DNA of 64,000 nucleotides, from positions 62,001 to 126,000 of the forward strand of contig NZ_JBDKSS010000001.1 of the NCBI RefSeq assembly GCF_039680535.1, given 5' to 3'. Positions 15,654 through 24,582 of this stretch are shown piece after piece. Source of the stretch: Parvibaculum sp039680535. GTDB taxonomy: Bacteria > Pseudomonadota > Alphaproteobacteria > Parvibaculales > Parvibaculaceae. Numbering within the stretch: position 1 is the first letter of the stretch; every line of letters starts with the position of its first letter. Under the pieces are notes generated by a model that ran no database searches, was not told where the DNA came from, and saw only the letters and a list, made by a program, of their open reading frames with translations. Made by a program: the position numbers and the translations under genes.

Positions 15654-18137
15654 ATGCTGAGAGTTCTCAAAGTCCTATCCGCGCTCGTTCTGCTCGCCGT
15701 GACGGGCGTGGCTCTCGTCGCCGGTTACGTGCTCTGGCAGATGAACATCGAGCTGCCCGACTACTCCAAGCTCGCCAATTACGAGCCGCCGGTGATGACG
15801 CGCGTGCATGCGGGCGACGGTGAACTCATCGCGGAATATGCCCGCGAGCGGCGCATCTATGTGCCGATCAACGCGATCCCCAAGCGTGTGATCCAGGCCT
15901 TCCTCGCAGCCGAAGACAAGAATTTCTATACGCATAGCGGCGTCGATCCGATGGGCATCGCGCGCGCGATGGTCGATAACGTCTTCAATGTGCTGAACGA
16001 CCGGCGTCTCGTCGGCGCATCGACCATCACTCAGCAGGTTGCGCGCAACTTCCTGCTGACGCGCGATCGCAACGCGCAGCGCAAGATCACGGAAATCCTG
16101 CTCTCGCTGCGGATGGAAAAGGCTTACTCGAAGGAGAAGATTCTCGAACTCTATCTCAACGAAATCTATCTCGGCACGGGCAGCTACGGCATCGCTGCGG
16201 CGGCGCTCAACTATTTCGGCAAGCCGCTCGATCAGCTCTCGATCTCGGAGGTCGCCTATCTCGCTTCGCTGCCCAAAGGCCCGGAAAACTACAATCCCTA
16301 TACCCATCGCGACCGCGCGATCGCGCGCCGCAACTGGGTGGTTGGCCGGATGGAAGAGGATGGCTTCGTCACGCCGGAAGAAGCGAAGACCGCGCAGGCG
16401 GACCCTTTCAAGACGGTGCAGCGGCCGGTCGGCGTTCAACTCGTCGATGCCTCCTATTTCGTCGAGGAAGTGCGTCGCGAACTCTATTCGCAGTTCGGCG
16501 AGCAGAAGCTCTATGAGGGCGGCCTCTCCGTTCGTACCACCATCGACACGCATCTCCAGGCAATCGTCCGCCGCTCGCTGCGCAAGGGCCTCGTCGACTA
16601 CGACCAGCGCCACGGTTTCCGCGGGCCTGTCGCCAGCTTGAAGGCGGGTGAGAACTGGCAGGAGGCGCTGCAGAAGCAGAAATTCGCCGACGACGTCGCG
16701 CCTTGGACGCTGGGCGTTGTGCTCGATCTCACGCCGGCGAGCGTGAAGATCGGTCTGCGTCCCTTGAAGCTGCCGAACGGCAAGTTCTCGACCGAGGTGA
16801 AGACCGGCACCATCGCCTTTGCCGATATGAGCTGGGCGCGGAAGTCGATCAAGGACATCTACCTCGGGCCCGTCCTGAAGCAACCTTCCGACGTGTTGTC
16901 TGTCGGAGACGTGATCTATGTCGAGCAACTAACCTCGAAGGGAGCGGCGAGCTATGCGCTGCGTCAGCTGCCGGCGGTCAACGGTTCCGTGATCGCGATG
17001 GACCCGCATACGGGCCGCGTACTGGCCATGCAGGGCGGCTTCAGCTTCGACCAGAGCGAATTCAATCGCGCGACCCAGGCTTTGCGTCAGCCGGGCTCGT
17101 CCTTCAAGCCTTTCGTCTATGCGGCGGCGCTGGACAGCGGCTTCACGCCGTCGAGCCTCGTTCTCGATGCTCCCTTCGTCATGGATCAGGGGCCGGGGCT
17201 CGGTCTCTGGAAGCCGGAGAACTACGAGAAGGACTTCTTCGGTCCGTCCACGTTGCGCTTCGGTCTCGAGCATTCGCGCAACGTCATGACGGTGCGCCTC
17301 GCGCAGGCGATCGGCATGGACAAGGTGGCCGAGTATGCGCGCCGCTTCGGTGTCATCGACAATATGCAGCCCATGCTCGCCATGTCGCTCGGCGCCGGCG
17401 AGACGACGCTGATCCGCCTCGCGGCGGCCTATTCCGCTTTCGACAATGGCGGCAAGAAGGTGAAGCCCACGCTGATCGACCGCGTGCAGGACCGCTGGGG
17501 CCGCACGATCTACAAGTCGGACAACCGGGCTTGCCAGGATTGCAACGCGGATTGGGCAAACCAGGCGCCGCCGGAGCTGCCCGACGATCGCGAGCAGATC
17601 GAGAGCGCGCAGACCGCCTATCAGATCACGTCGATGCTCGAAGGCGTCGTGCAGCGTGGCACGGGTTCGGCGGCCAAGGCCGTTGGCGTTCCGCTCGCGG
17701 GCAAGACGGGTACGTCGAGCGACGAACGCGATGCGTGGTTCGTCGGCTATTCGCCCAATCTCGTCGTTGGCGTCTTTGTCGGCTACGACAATCCGACGCC
17801 GCTCGGACGTGCGGAAACGGGCGGGCGCACCGCCGCGCCGGTCTTCCGCGACATCATGCAGGCCGAGATTGGCGGCGATCCCGCGATCCCGTTCCGTATC
17901 CCGCCGGGCATCAGCCTTGTGAAGGTCGATCACAAGACGGGCCAGCTCGCCACGTCGAGCGACCCCGACGTCATCCTCGAAGCCTTCAAGGAAGGGACCG
18001 AGCCGCAGGTGTCGTCCTCTTCGTCGGTCAACGTGGTCACTGGAACGCCGGTGACGGGCGCCGATGGCGGTACGCTTGGCGCGCCCGCAAGCTCGACCGG
18101 CGGGGCTGTCGATTCCGGCACGGGCGGTCTCTACTGA
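15654..18137 (+). CDS. mrcA: Penicillin-binding protein 1A (transglycosylase/transpeptidase)
   Basis: This protein of about 827 residues polymerises and cross-links peptidoglycan. It has an N-terminal membrane anchor (about 8-30), a glycosyltransferase GT51 domain with the catalytic Glu in EDKNFYTHSGVDP (about residue 87-90), STITQQVARN and LYLNEIYLGTGSYG, an OB-like insertion, and a transpeptidase domain with SSFK (Ser near 482-485), HSRN and KTGTSSDERDAWFVGY (Lys near 684-687). The tail is Ser/Gly/Thr-rich. A TTG at 15645, three codons earlier, is an alternative start. It lies downstream of the AmiC-type amidase, so peptidoglycan synthesis and splitting enzymes are paired. Confidence 0.96.
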   Translation: MLRVLKVLSALVLLAVTGVALVAGYVLWQMNIELPDYSKLANYEPPVMTRVHAGDGELIAEYARERRIYVPINAIPKRVIQAFLAAEDKNFYTHSGVDPMGIARAMVDNVFNVLNDRRLVGASTITQQVARNFLLTRDRNAQRKITEILLSLRMEKAYSKEKILELYLNEIYLGTGSYGIAAAALNYFGKPLDQLSISEVAYLASLPKGPENYNPYTHRDRAIARRNWVVGRMEEDGFVTPEEAKTAQADPFKTVQRPVGVQLVDASYFVEEVRRELYSQFGEQKLYEGGLSVRTTIDTHLQAIVRRSLRKGLVDYDQRHGFRGPVASLKAGENWQEALQKQKFADDVAPWTLGVVLDLTPASVKIGLRPLKLPNGKFSTEVKTGTIAFADMSWARKSIKDIYLGPVLKQPSDVLSVGDVIYVEQLTSKGAASYALRQLPAVNGSVIAMDPHTGRVLAMQGGFSFDQSEFNRATQALRQPGSSFKPFVYAAALDSGFTPSSLVLDAPFVMDQGPGLGLWKPENYEKDFFGPSTLRFGLEHSRNVMTVRLAQAIGMDKVAEYARRFGVIDNMQPMLAMSLGAGETTLIRLAAAYSAFDNGGKKVKPTLIDRVQDRWGRTIYKSDNRACQDCNADWANQAPPELPDDREQIESAQTAYQITSMLEGVVQRGTGSAAKAVGVPLAGKTGTSSDERDAWFVGYSPNLVVGVFVGYDNPTPLGRAETGGRTAAPVFRDIMQAEIGGDPAIPFRIPPGISLVKVDHKTGQLATSSDPDVILEAFKEGTEPQVSSSSSVNVVTGTPVTGADGGTLGAPASSTGGAVDSGTGGLY

Positions 18138-18221
18138 ATTGTGGTGCGGTCGAATGGGCGGGTTTACACCCGGGCATGTTCGGCCTATTTTCCGCTCCCG
18201 ATTTGACGGAGACCGATAGCG

Positions 18222-19353
18222 ATGCGTACCGAGACCCAGGCGATAGCCGATGAAATCAAGCAGTCCCTGGGACTGCTGAGGAGGCATCTTTGACTGGGAT
18301 TCAGCCCGCAAACGCCTCGATGAACTGAACGCCCGCTCCGAAGATCCCAATCTCTGGAACGACCCCACGAAGGCCCGCTCGCTCATGGCGGAGCGCACGC
18401 GGCTGGATGAGGCGATCACCGCCTATCTGCGCCTCGAGTCGGGCCTCAACGACAATATCGAACTGATTGAACTCGGCGAGGCCGAGGGCGACGACGGCAT
18501 CGTCAAGGAAGCCGAAGCGTCGCTCAAGGCCGTGCGCGAAGATGCGCGCAAGGCGGAGATCGAAACGTTGCTGTCCGGCGAAGCCGACGGCAACGACGCC
18601 TTCCTCGAAGTCCATGCGGGCGCCGGCGGCACGGAGAGCCAGGACTGGGCCCAGATGCTGCTGCGCATGTATACGCGCTGGGCGGAGCGCAAGGGCTACA
18701 AGGTCGATCTCGTGGAGCGGCATGACGGCGAAGAAGCCGGCATCAAGTCGGCGACGATCCAGGTCAAGGGACACAATGCCTTCGGATGGCTGAAGACGGA
18801 GTCGGGTGTGCATCGTCTCGTCCGCATCTCGCCCTACGACTCCAATGCGCGACGCCATACGAGCTTCTCGAGTGTCTGGGTCTATCCGGTGGTGGATGAC
18901 TCCATCAATATCGACGTCAATGAAAGCGACTGCCGCATCGACACCTATCGTTCGTCGGGCGCGGGCGGCCAGCACGTCAACACGACAGACAGCGCCGTGC
19001 GCATCACCCACGTTCCGACAGGTATCGTTGTCGCCTGCCAGAACGAACGCTCGCAGCACAAGAACCGCGCAACCGCATGGAACATGCTGCGCGCGCGCCT
19101 TTATGAGGCCGAGCTGGAAAAGCGCGAAGCAGCGGCGCAGGCCGAGGCCGCAGGCAAGACCGATATCGGCTGGGGCCACCAGATCCGTTCCTATGTCCTG
19201 CAGCCCTATCAGATGGTCAAGGACCTCCGAACCGGCGTGGAAAGCCCGACGCCCTCCGAGGTGCTGGACGGTGATCTCGACGAGTTCATGGCCGCCGCAC
19301 TCGCCGCCCGCGTGAAGGGCGGCGCAGATGCGCCCGTCGAGGACATCGACTAG
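18222..19353 (+). CDS. prfB: Peptide chain release factor 2, with programmed +1 frameshift
   Basis: Release factor 2 ends translation at UGA and UAA. The first 23 codons (18222-18290) end in CTT followed by an in-frame TGA at 18291; reading then continues one base forward from GAC at 18292 to the stop at 19353, giving 376 residues, the normal size. The GGQ motif that triggers peptidyl-tRNA hydrolysis is in SSGAGGQHVNT (about 248-250). The stop-codon recognition tripeptide, SPF in E. coli RF2, reads SPY here (RISPYDSNARRHT). Without the frameshift only a 23-residue peptide would be made, so RF2 regulates its own level. Confidence 0.96.
18279..18294 (+). promoter_or_regulatory. prfB programmed +1 frameshift site
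   Basis: AGGAGG (18279-18284), an internal Shine-Dalgarno-like element, is followed three bases later by CTT TGA C (18288-18294). This is the known RF2 autoregulatory arrangement, in which slow reading of UGA lets the ribosome slip forward one base on CTT. Confidence 0.95.
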
Positions 19354-19376
19354 CCTCGGCTCCATGGTTGTTGAAT

Positions 19377-19420
19377 AAAAAAGGCCGGCTGCGGACCCGC
19401 AGCCGGCCTTTTTGTTTTTC
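19377..19420. terminator. Rho-independent terminator between prfB and the porin gene
   Basis: GGCCGGCTGCG (19383-19393) pairs with CGCAGCCGGCC (19398-19408), preceded by an A-run and followed by TTTTTGTTTTTC. The flanking A and T runs suit termination from both convergent genes. Confidence 0.9.
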
Positions 19421-19430
19421 TGCCGCGCCG

Positions 19431-20498
19431 TCAGGGCAGGCTGACGGTCAGGCGCACGAACGGCCCATGATAGAGCAGGTCGTCACGACGGCTGCCGAAG
19501 CTGTTGTTCGATCCAGTGGCGATCGCTTCGTTCTTTGAGTCCCTGACGCCGGAGGCCCAGGAAAGCTGATACCCCGCAGCCACTTCGAGCGGTTGATCGG
19601 GCAGCTTGTAGGACAGGCCAGCCTGTGTATCGATCGTATAGGCGAAGTGGTTGTCGTTATAGGACGTGCGCGTGGAGTAGGGATCGCCCTCCTTCCACTC
19701 GGAATAGGTGTTCGTGCTCTGATTTCCGTAGAGAAGGCTTCCGACCAGAGAGCCGAACACGCCAAGCCCATTGTCGGACAGGGGAGCGCTATAATTCGCG
19801 CCGAACTGGGGGCCAAATCCGCGGTACCGCGATTCACGGTGCTGCGCGACTTCCAGTCGCGCCGGGATGCAATCGTTCTGCGGGATAAAGACAGAGGCCG
19901 AGCAGAAGAGGTTCATCGATGTCGTCTGCGTATACGCCGCATAGCGCAGGCCACCGATCAGCTTGAGCTTGCCGTCGCTGCCGCTGCCGAGGCCGACGTC
20001 GTATCCCACGTTGAGATCGACAATATCGGCGGTTAGATCGGTGGTGACCGTCGCGCTGTTGTAGCTCGTCGCCCCGGAGGGGGTCGAGTGGCTCTGCCAG
20101 CCGAGGATGTTCCAGACCGGCCAGTCCACGGGCGTGTTCGAGGCGTCGTAGGAGGCCGTGCCAGTGGATTCAGAGGATTTGAGGCGGCTATAGAAGAGGT
20201 TGACGTCCCAGCCGCCTTCGAACCGTCCGGTCAGTCCTACTTTGCCGGTCCATCCGTCGCCGGGTCCGGTATCGAAGGAGTAGTCCTTCGCCCCGTCGTA
20301 ATACTGCGCGTACGGAAGGTCTCCAGAACCGAAGAGATATCCACCTTCAACGGTCAGGTCGAGCCCGAGAAATCCGTAGTTGTCGACGGTTGCCCAGTTG
20401 GTTTCCTTGCCACCCGAGGCGCTGGCAGAACCTGCCGCAGCCGAGAGCGCGGCCGCCGCAACGCCACACAGGAGCAATGCGCGAGAGCTTTTGGTCAT
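19431..20498 (-). CDS. Outer-membrane beta-barrel protein, Lpg1974/Legionella-OMP-like
   Basis: This 355-residue protein has a signal peptide (MTKSSRALLLCGVAAAALSA, cut near ASA) and then alternating short hydrophobic and polar strands ending in GPFVRLTVSLP, as expected for an outer-membrane barrel. The pieces LNVGYDVGLGSGSDGKLKLIGGLRYA and FGPQFGANYSAPLSDNGLGVFGSLVGSLLYG resemble the Lpg1974-type pore-forming family; this is by pattern memory and moderately sure. The ATG at 20498 is preferred over an upstream TTG because it begins the signal peptide. It has its own promoter region and a strong terminator, so it is probably monocistronic. Confidence 0.72.
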   Translation of the reverse strand: MTKSSRALLLCGVAAAALSAAAGSASASGGKETNWATVDNYGFLGLDLTVEGGYLFGSGDLPYAQYYDGAKDYSFDTGPGDGWTGKVGLTGRFEGGWDVNLFYSRLKSSESTGTASYDASNTPVDWPVWNILGWQSHSTPSGATSYNSATVTTDLTADIVDLNVGYDVGLGSGSDGKLKLIGGLRYAAYTQTTSMNLFCSASVFIPQNDCIPARLEVAQHRESRYRGFGPQFGANYSAPLSDNGLGVFGSLVGSLLYGNQSTNTYSEWKEGDPYSTRTSYNDNHFAYTIDTQAGLSYKLPDQPLEVAAGYQLSWASGVRDSKNEAIATGSNNSFGSRRDDLLYHGPFVRLTVSLP

Positions 20499-20584
20499 TG
20501 TCAAAATACCACGATAAGCGTTGTGCAAATCAATCGATGGCGCTCAATATCAGTACAACACTAATTTCGACAATATATTTTGGC

Positions 20585-20596
20585 CACAATATTGTG
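20585..20596. promoter_or_regulatory. 12-bp perfect palindrome between porin and sulfotransferase genes
   Basis: CACAATATTGTG is an exact palindrome in an A+T-rich patch about 87 bases before the porin start and 57 before the sulfotransferase start. ACAATAT recurs a few bases away (20570-20576). It looks like an operator; the regulator is unknown. Confidence 0.4.
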
Positions 20597-20652
20597 CGCC
20601 TACAATGATGTAGACTGTCGGATGCGGCTGGCGTGCCGGCCGCGTTCTGGTA

Positions 20653-21498
20653 ATGACGGGACGACGCAATAAAATGGGCGGCATAGTCTGGCTGGCGTCC
20701 TTTCCCAAGTCGGGGAACACATGGGTTCGCCATCTTCTGCACACGGTCATTGGCGGCGAGCGGCATGGCATCAACCGCATGGATACGCTGACGGTCGGCG
20801 ACGCCGCGGCGAAGTGGTATGAGCCTTTGCTCGGAAAGCCGCTTGGCCGATGCAGCGACGAGGAGATCGCGCGTGTGAGGCCGGAGGCTCTTCGTTCGAT
20901 CGCGCTGCAAACGCCGGGCCTGGTCTTCGTCAAGACGCATAACGCGCTCGTCGCCCATCTGGGCGCTCCGATGATCGAGGGATCGGTGACAGCAGGCGCG
21001 ATCTACATTCTGCGCAATCCCCTCGACGTGGCCGTCTCTCTCGCAAGTTTTCAGGCGGTGTCCATCGATACCGCGATCGACGAGCTTACGCGAAGAGGAG
21101 CCCTTGGGCCGACCAGCGACCGCTTCGTCTATCAGTATTTCGGTTCGTGGGCGGAGCATGTCGAGAGCTGGACGCGGCGCCCCATGCGCCAGCTTCACGT
21201 CATGCGCTACGAGGATATGCTGGAACGGCCGATGGAGACCTTCGGCGCGCTGGCAAGGTTCCTGATGTTGTCGCCTTCGCGCGAGCGCCTGCAGGCCGCC
21301 ATTGATGCCTCTTCATTCGACCGGCTCAGGCAGGAGGAGGAAGAGCACGGCTTCGTCGAACGCCCGGATACAGCGGAGCGCTTTTTCCGCGAGGGGCGGG
21401 CTGGGCAATGGAAGGATGTTCTGTCTCAGGCGCAGGTGCAGCGGGTCGTCGATGCGCTGGGGCCGCAAATGGAGCGCTTCGGCTATCTGCCAAAATAA
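20653..21498 (+). CDS. PAPS-dependent sulfotransferase-domain protein
   Basis: This 281-residue cytosolic protein matches the sulfotransferase 1 family. It has the 5'-phosphosulfate loop ASFPKSGNTWVRHLL near the N-terminus, the 3'-phosphate site IYILRNPLDVAVS in the middle, and near the C-terminus FREGRAGQWKD, equivalent to the GxxGxWK motif. It would move sulfate from PAPS to an unknown acceptor (carbohydrate, lipid or small alcohol). ATG at 20674 is an alternative start. No sulfate-activation genes are next to it, and it does not form an operon with its neighbours, so the substrate cannot be inferred. Confidence 0.85.
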   Translation: MTGRRNKMGGIVWLASFPKSGNTWVRHLLHTVIGGERHGINRMDTLTVGDAAAKWYEPLLGKPLGRCSDEEIARVRPEALRSIALQTPGLVFVKTHNALVAHLGAPMIEGSVTAGAIYILRNPLDVAVSLASFQAVSIDTAIDELTRRGALGPTSDRFVYQYFGSWAEHVESWTRRPMRQLHVMRYEDMLERPMETFGALARFLMLSPSRERLQAAIDASSFDRLRQEEEEHGFVERPDTAERFFREGRAGQWKDVLSQAQVQRVVDALGPQMERFGYLPK

Positions 21499-21573
21499 TC
21501 CGCCACGGCTGGGGTCAGCCGTGGCGTCGATGGGGAACTGAAATCTTTGGGACGGCCTGCGGCCGTGCCGCAC

Positions 21574-22164
21574 TTACTGCGCGGCGGGGCGCTTCACGAC
21601 GACGCCGGCGTCGCCCACGATTACCGGGCTTGCCGCCACCGGCTCGACGGGGCGTGCCGCCGGAGCCGGAGCCATCGCAGCGGCGGGGCGGGGCGCTGGA
21701 CCGGCGCCCGGACGCGGCGCGGCGGGCGCGCGGGAGGCCGAAGCCTGGCCGATCGGATCGTCCGAATGGCGGCAGTTGCCTTCGAAGAAGGCACCCGTCT
21801 CGACGGCCAGCGCTTCATGCAGGATGTCGCCCTCGACATGGCAGGTCGAGGAGAGCTGGACGCGACGGCCGCGAATGGTGCCGATGACGCGGCCGCGGAT
21901 CACGATGTCCTCGGCGACGATTTCGCCGGTGATCGAAGCTTTCTCGCCGATGGTCAGCGACTGGCTGCGGATGTCGCCTTCCACGGTGCCGTCGATCTGA
22001 ATGTCACCCGTGGCGGTCAGGTTGCCATGGACCACGAGGTCGGTCGAAATGATGGACGGTGCCGTGCGGGCGGCGGTGCGCTTCACCAGCGGCGCGTTCG
22101 GGGCCGGCGCCACAACCGGGGCGGCTGGCTTCTCGATATCCTTAGCCTTGTTTCTCGAAAACAT
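21574..22164 (-). CDS. Bactofilin (polymer-forming cytoskeletal protein)
   Basis: This 196-residue protein has the central bactofilin beta-helix (about residues 35-130) built from short repeats such as TGDIQIDGTVEGDI, SITGEIVAEDIVIRG and HVEGDILHEALAVETGAFFEG, flanked by disordered Pro/Ala-rich ends. Bactofilins polymerise without nucleotide under the membrane and recruit peptidoglycan enzymes. The start ATG at 22164 lies 23 bases inside the end of the upstream M23 peptidase gene, so the two are translationally linked. This M23-bactofilin pairing is recurrent and suggests that the filament positions the peptidase. Confidence 0.93.
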   Translation of the reverse strand: MFSRNKAKDIEKPAAPVVAPAPNAPLVKRTAARTAPSIISTDLVVHGNLTATGDIQIDGTVEGDIRSQSLTIGEKASITGEIVAEDIVIRGRVIGTIRGRRVQLSSTCHVEGDILHEALAVETGAFFEGNCRHSDDPIGQASASRAPAAPRPGAGPAPRPAAAMAPAPAARPVEPVAASPVIVGDAGVVVKRPAAQ

Positions 22165-23536
22165 AGTGCCCTGCCTCGATGAATTTGGATGGATCACGGA
22201 CTATTCCGTCGAACCAGACCTCATAGTGAAGATGCGGCCCGCTGCTGCGCCCTGAGGACCCCACGCGGCCAATACGATCCCTGAAAGCAATTTTCTGGCC
22301 AACCCTGACGTCGATGCGGCTGAGATGGCCGTAGCGGGTGCGGAAGCCGTTGCCGAGATCAAGCTCGACCAAGCGGCCATAGGCGCCTCGCCAGTCGGCG
22401 AAGGTGACCGTGCCTGCCGTCGTTGCGTAGACGGGTGCGCCATAATCCGTGGCCAGATCTTCGCCGGCGTGGAAGGCCATTCTGCCGTTGAAAGGATCGA
22501 CACGCGGCCCGAAGCCGCTCGTCTCGTGGTAGCCGGCGACCGGCTCCGCGAGCGGAATTTTCGCAATGAAACTCTCGAGATCGGCCACCGTATTGAGGTT
22601 CTGGCTTACCCGGTGAAGCTGCTTTGCAAAGGCCTGGTCCTCGCCGGCGCCCGCCAGCGCCTCGCCTTCGGCCAGCCCCAGGAAGGGACCGCCCTCAGCC
22701 TCCGCCGCATGCATGGCGGAACCCTTGGAAAGGTCGCCTCCTGCCGCAACGTCAGTCATGGCGATGATCGACCGGAGTTCCTTGATCTTGCGGTCCGTAG
22801 TCTCCTCGATCGAATTGATGAAGCCCTGCTGACCGCGATCGAGCTGCGCGAGTCTTGCGTCAATTTGGGACGCTGTGCCGTTCTGGGGGGCGTTGCCAGC
22901 CAGTCCGGACATGTCGACCGAGCCGCTCGGGGCGCCATCCACGACATAGGTCTCGGCATCCGCGTTTTTCTGGGGCCGCGTTGTCGTCTGGCCAAGGGAC
23001 GCGCCAGACGCCGCCAGTTCGGTGTCGTGGTCGACCGACATGAGAATGGTGTTCTCGCGGGCTTCCGAAGGTGACGGGCGGGTGGTCGCGGCGTAGCGGC
23101 GGCGCATGGCCTCTAGCTCGGAGCTGGCGGACTGGCTCTGGCTCATCAATGTGGTCAACTGGCGGTGCCGGTCTTCCAGTTCGCGCGTGGTGGCAAGAAA
23201 GCGCTCCTGCGAGATGACGAGTTGGCCATTGAGTTGGTCATAGGCAGCCTGAAGCTGCGCGACCCGCTCTTCATAAGCGCTTTGCATCCTCAGATAGCGC
23301 TGCTCCTTCGAAGCGATGATCTGCTGCTTGAAGATGACGTTGACGGAAGTGAACGCGATCCAGCTGAAGAATACGAAAGCGATCGCAAGGAAAACGGCTT
23401 GCGTGAAAGGCGACAGCGAGATGAATTGAACCTGCCCATGACTGCGCAGGTAGATCTGGCGCTCGACGTAGTGATGGCGCAGGAACCTGCGCAGCGCTTC
23501 GCCAAAACCAGAGTTTCTATGGTGCACGCCCCTCAT
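22142..23536 (-). CDS. Membrane-anchored M23 peptidoglycan endopeptidase
   Basis: This 464-residue protein has a basic cytoplasmic N-terminus, one membrane segment (about 44-66), a periplasmic coiled-coil region (about 75-150), a Ser/Gly-rich linker and a C-terminal LytM/M23 domain. Zinc residues are visible in MAFHAGEDLATDYG (HxxxD) and SGPHLHYEVW (HxH), with RYGHLSRIDV between them. The ATG at 23536 has GGGGG eight bases upstream and is chosen over an ATG at 23572. M23 enzymes cut peptide cross-links. It overlaps the bactofilin gene, its likely scaffold. Confidence 0.92.
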   Translation of the reverse strand: MRGVHHRNSGFGEALRRFLRHHYVERQIYLRSHGQVQFISLSPFTQAVFLAIAFVFFSWIAFTSVNVIFKQQIIASKEQRYLRMQSAYEERVAQLQAAYDQLNGQLVISQERFLATTRELEDRHRQLTTLMSQSQSASSELEAMRRRYAATTRPSPSEARENTILMSVDHDTELAASGASLGQTTTRPQKNADAETYVVDGAPSGSVDMSGLAGNAPQNGTASQIDARLAQLDRGQQGFINSIEETTDRKIKELRSIIAMTDVAAGGDLSKGSAMHAAEAEGGPFLGLAEGEALAGAGEDQAFAKQLHRVSQNLNTVADLESFIAKIPLAEPVAGYHETSGFGPRVDPFNGRMAFHAGEDLATDYGAPVYATTAGTVTFADWRGAYGRLVELDLGNGFRTRYGHLSRIDVRVGQKIAFRDRIGRVGSSGRSSGPHLHYEVWFDGIVRDPSKFIEAGHYVFEKQG

Positions 23537-23721
23537 GCGCCATACCCCCAACCAAATTCGAACCGCGCGCATATCAATGGATTTACGTGACGGTTACATC
23601 ACAGTCGGCAGTCTTTACCGCCATGATTAACATTCCATTGATGTGGCAATCGTCGCCCCCGACGATGGCGAATACTGTCGCTGAATGGGACAGGAAAGAA
23701 AAGCCCTTAATCCGCCGGCGC

Positions 23722-24564
23722 TCAACGCGACGCGAGGGGCTCGTAGAACGACCGGTCAAGGCCGGCCGCATCGCGGGCGTCGGTGTTGAATGGCGGTTTC
23801 AGCAGGCCGCGGAAATGCTTGCGTACAAGCGCTTGAAACGTGGCTTGAGGGGCGAGTCCGCCTTTTTCGCACAGATAGTTGAACCAGCGTGCGCCTGCCA
23901 CAACATGTTGCTGTTCTTCGCGGTAGATCATCCGCAGGACGTCGGCGCTGTCCCGGTCGCCCGCATCCATTAACCTTTCGATCATTGGGGGCGTGACGTC
24001 GAGGCCGCGCGCCTCGAGGACGAGAGGCACGACGGCGAGCCGCGCCAGGGCGTCGTGCCTTGTTTCCTCCGCCGCCTGCCAGAGGCCATCATGGGCGGGG
24101 AGGTCGCCATAGCCGCCGCCCATTGCCCGGAGCCGTGCCTGTATGGCCGCGAAGTGGCGGGCCTCGTCGTCGCCCACTTCAACCCAGTCGTCGAAGAAGG
24201 CGCGGGGAAGCATCGCCCCTCCGATGGCGTGACCGGCGAAGCGGCCCGCCATGTCGAAGGCGAGGTCGATTGCGTTGAGTTCGATATGGGCGAGCGCGTG
24301 AAGAAGCGCGAAGCGGCCGCGCGGCCCCTTGAAGGTCCGGCGCGGCATCTGATTGGGCGCGAGAAGCTCCGGCCGGGCCGGTCGGTGCGGCCTTGCCGGC
24401 ATGTCTCCCGGCAGCAGCGTGAGAGCGCCGGCGCGCCAGAGCTTTGCCGCTTCATGCGCGCGGCGCGCCTTTTCATCCGCATCCGGACATTCGAGAACTG
24501 CACGGGCGGCGTCGGCGAGCGAAACACCTTCGGCGATGAAGGGCGCAGTCGGTGCTTCACTCAT
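23722..24564 (-). CDS. DUF455 ferritin-like protein
   Basis: This 280-residue protein matches DUF455, a ferritin-like four-helix family of unknown function. Candidate metal ligands are in AHIELNAIDLAFD, the DDEARHFAAI segment and REEQQHVVAGARWF, spaced as in diiron ferritin-like proteins. No signal peptide or membrane segment is seen. It ends 158 bases from the M23 gene and begins 18 bases after the peroxiredoxin gene ends, both on the same strand, so it may share the peroxiredoxin order on the minus strand. A link to redox or iron handling is inference. Confidence 0.85.
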   Translation of the reverse strand: MSEAPTAPFIAEGVSLADAARAVLECPDADEKARRAHEAAKLWRAGALTLLPGDMPARPHRPARPELLAPNQMPRRTFKGPRGRFALLHALAHIELNAIDLAFDMAGRFAGHAIGGAMLPRAFFDDWVEVGDDEARHFAAIQARLRAMGGGYGDLPAHDGLWQAAEETRHDALARLAVVPLVLEARGLDVTPPMIERLMDAGDRDSADVLRMIYREEQQHVVAGARWFNYLCEKGGLAPQATFQALVRKHFRGLLKPPFNTDARDAAGLDRSFYEPLASR

Positions 24565-24582
24565 TTGGTGCAGATCCGTCTT

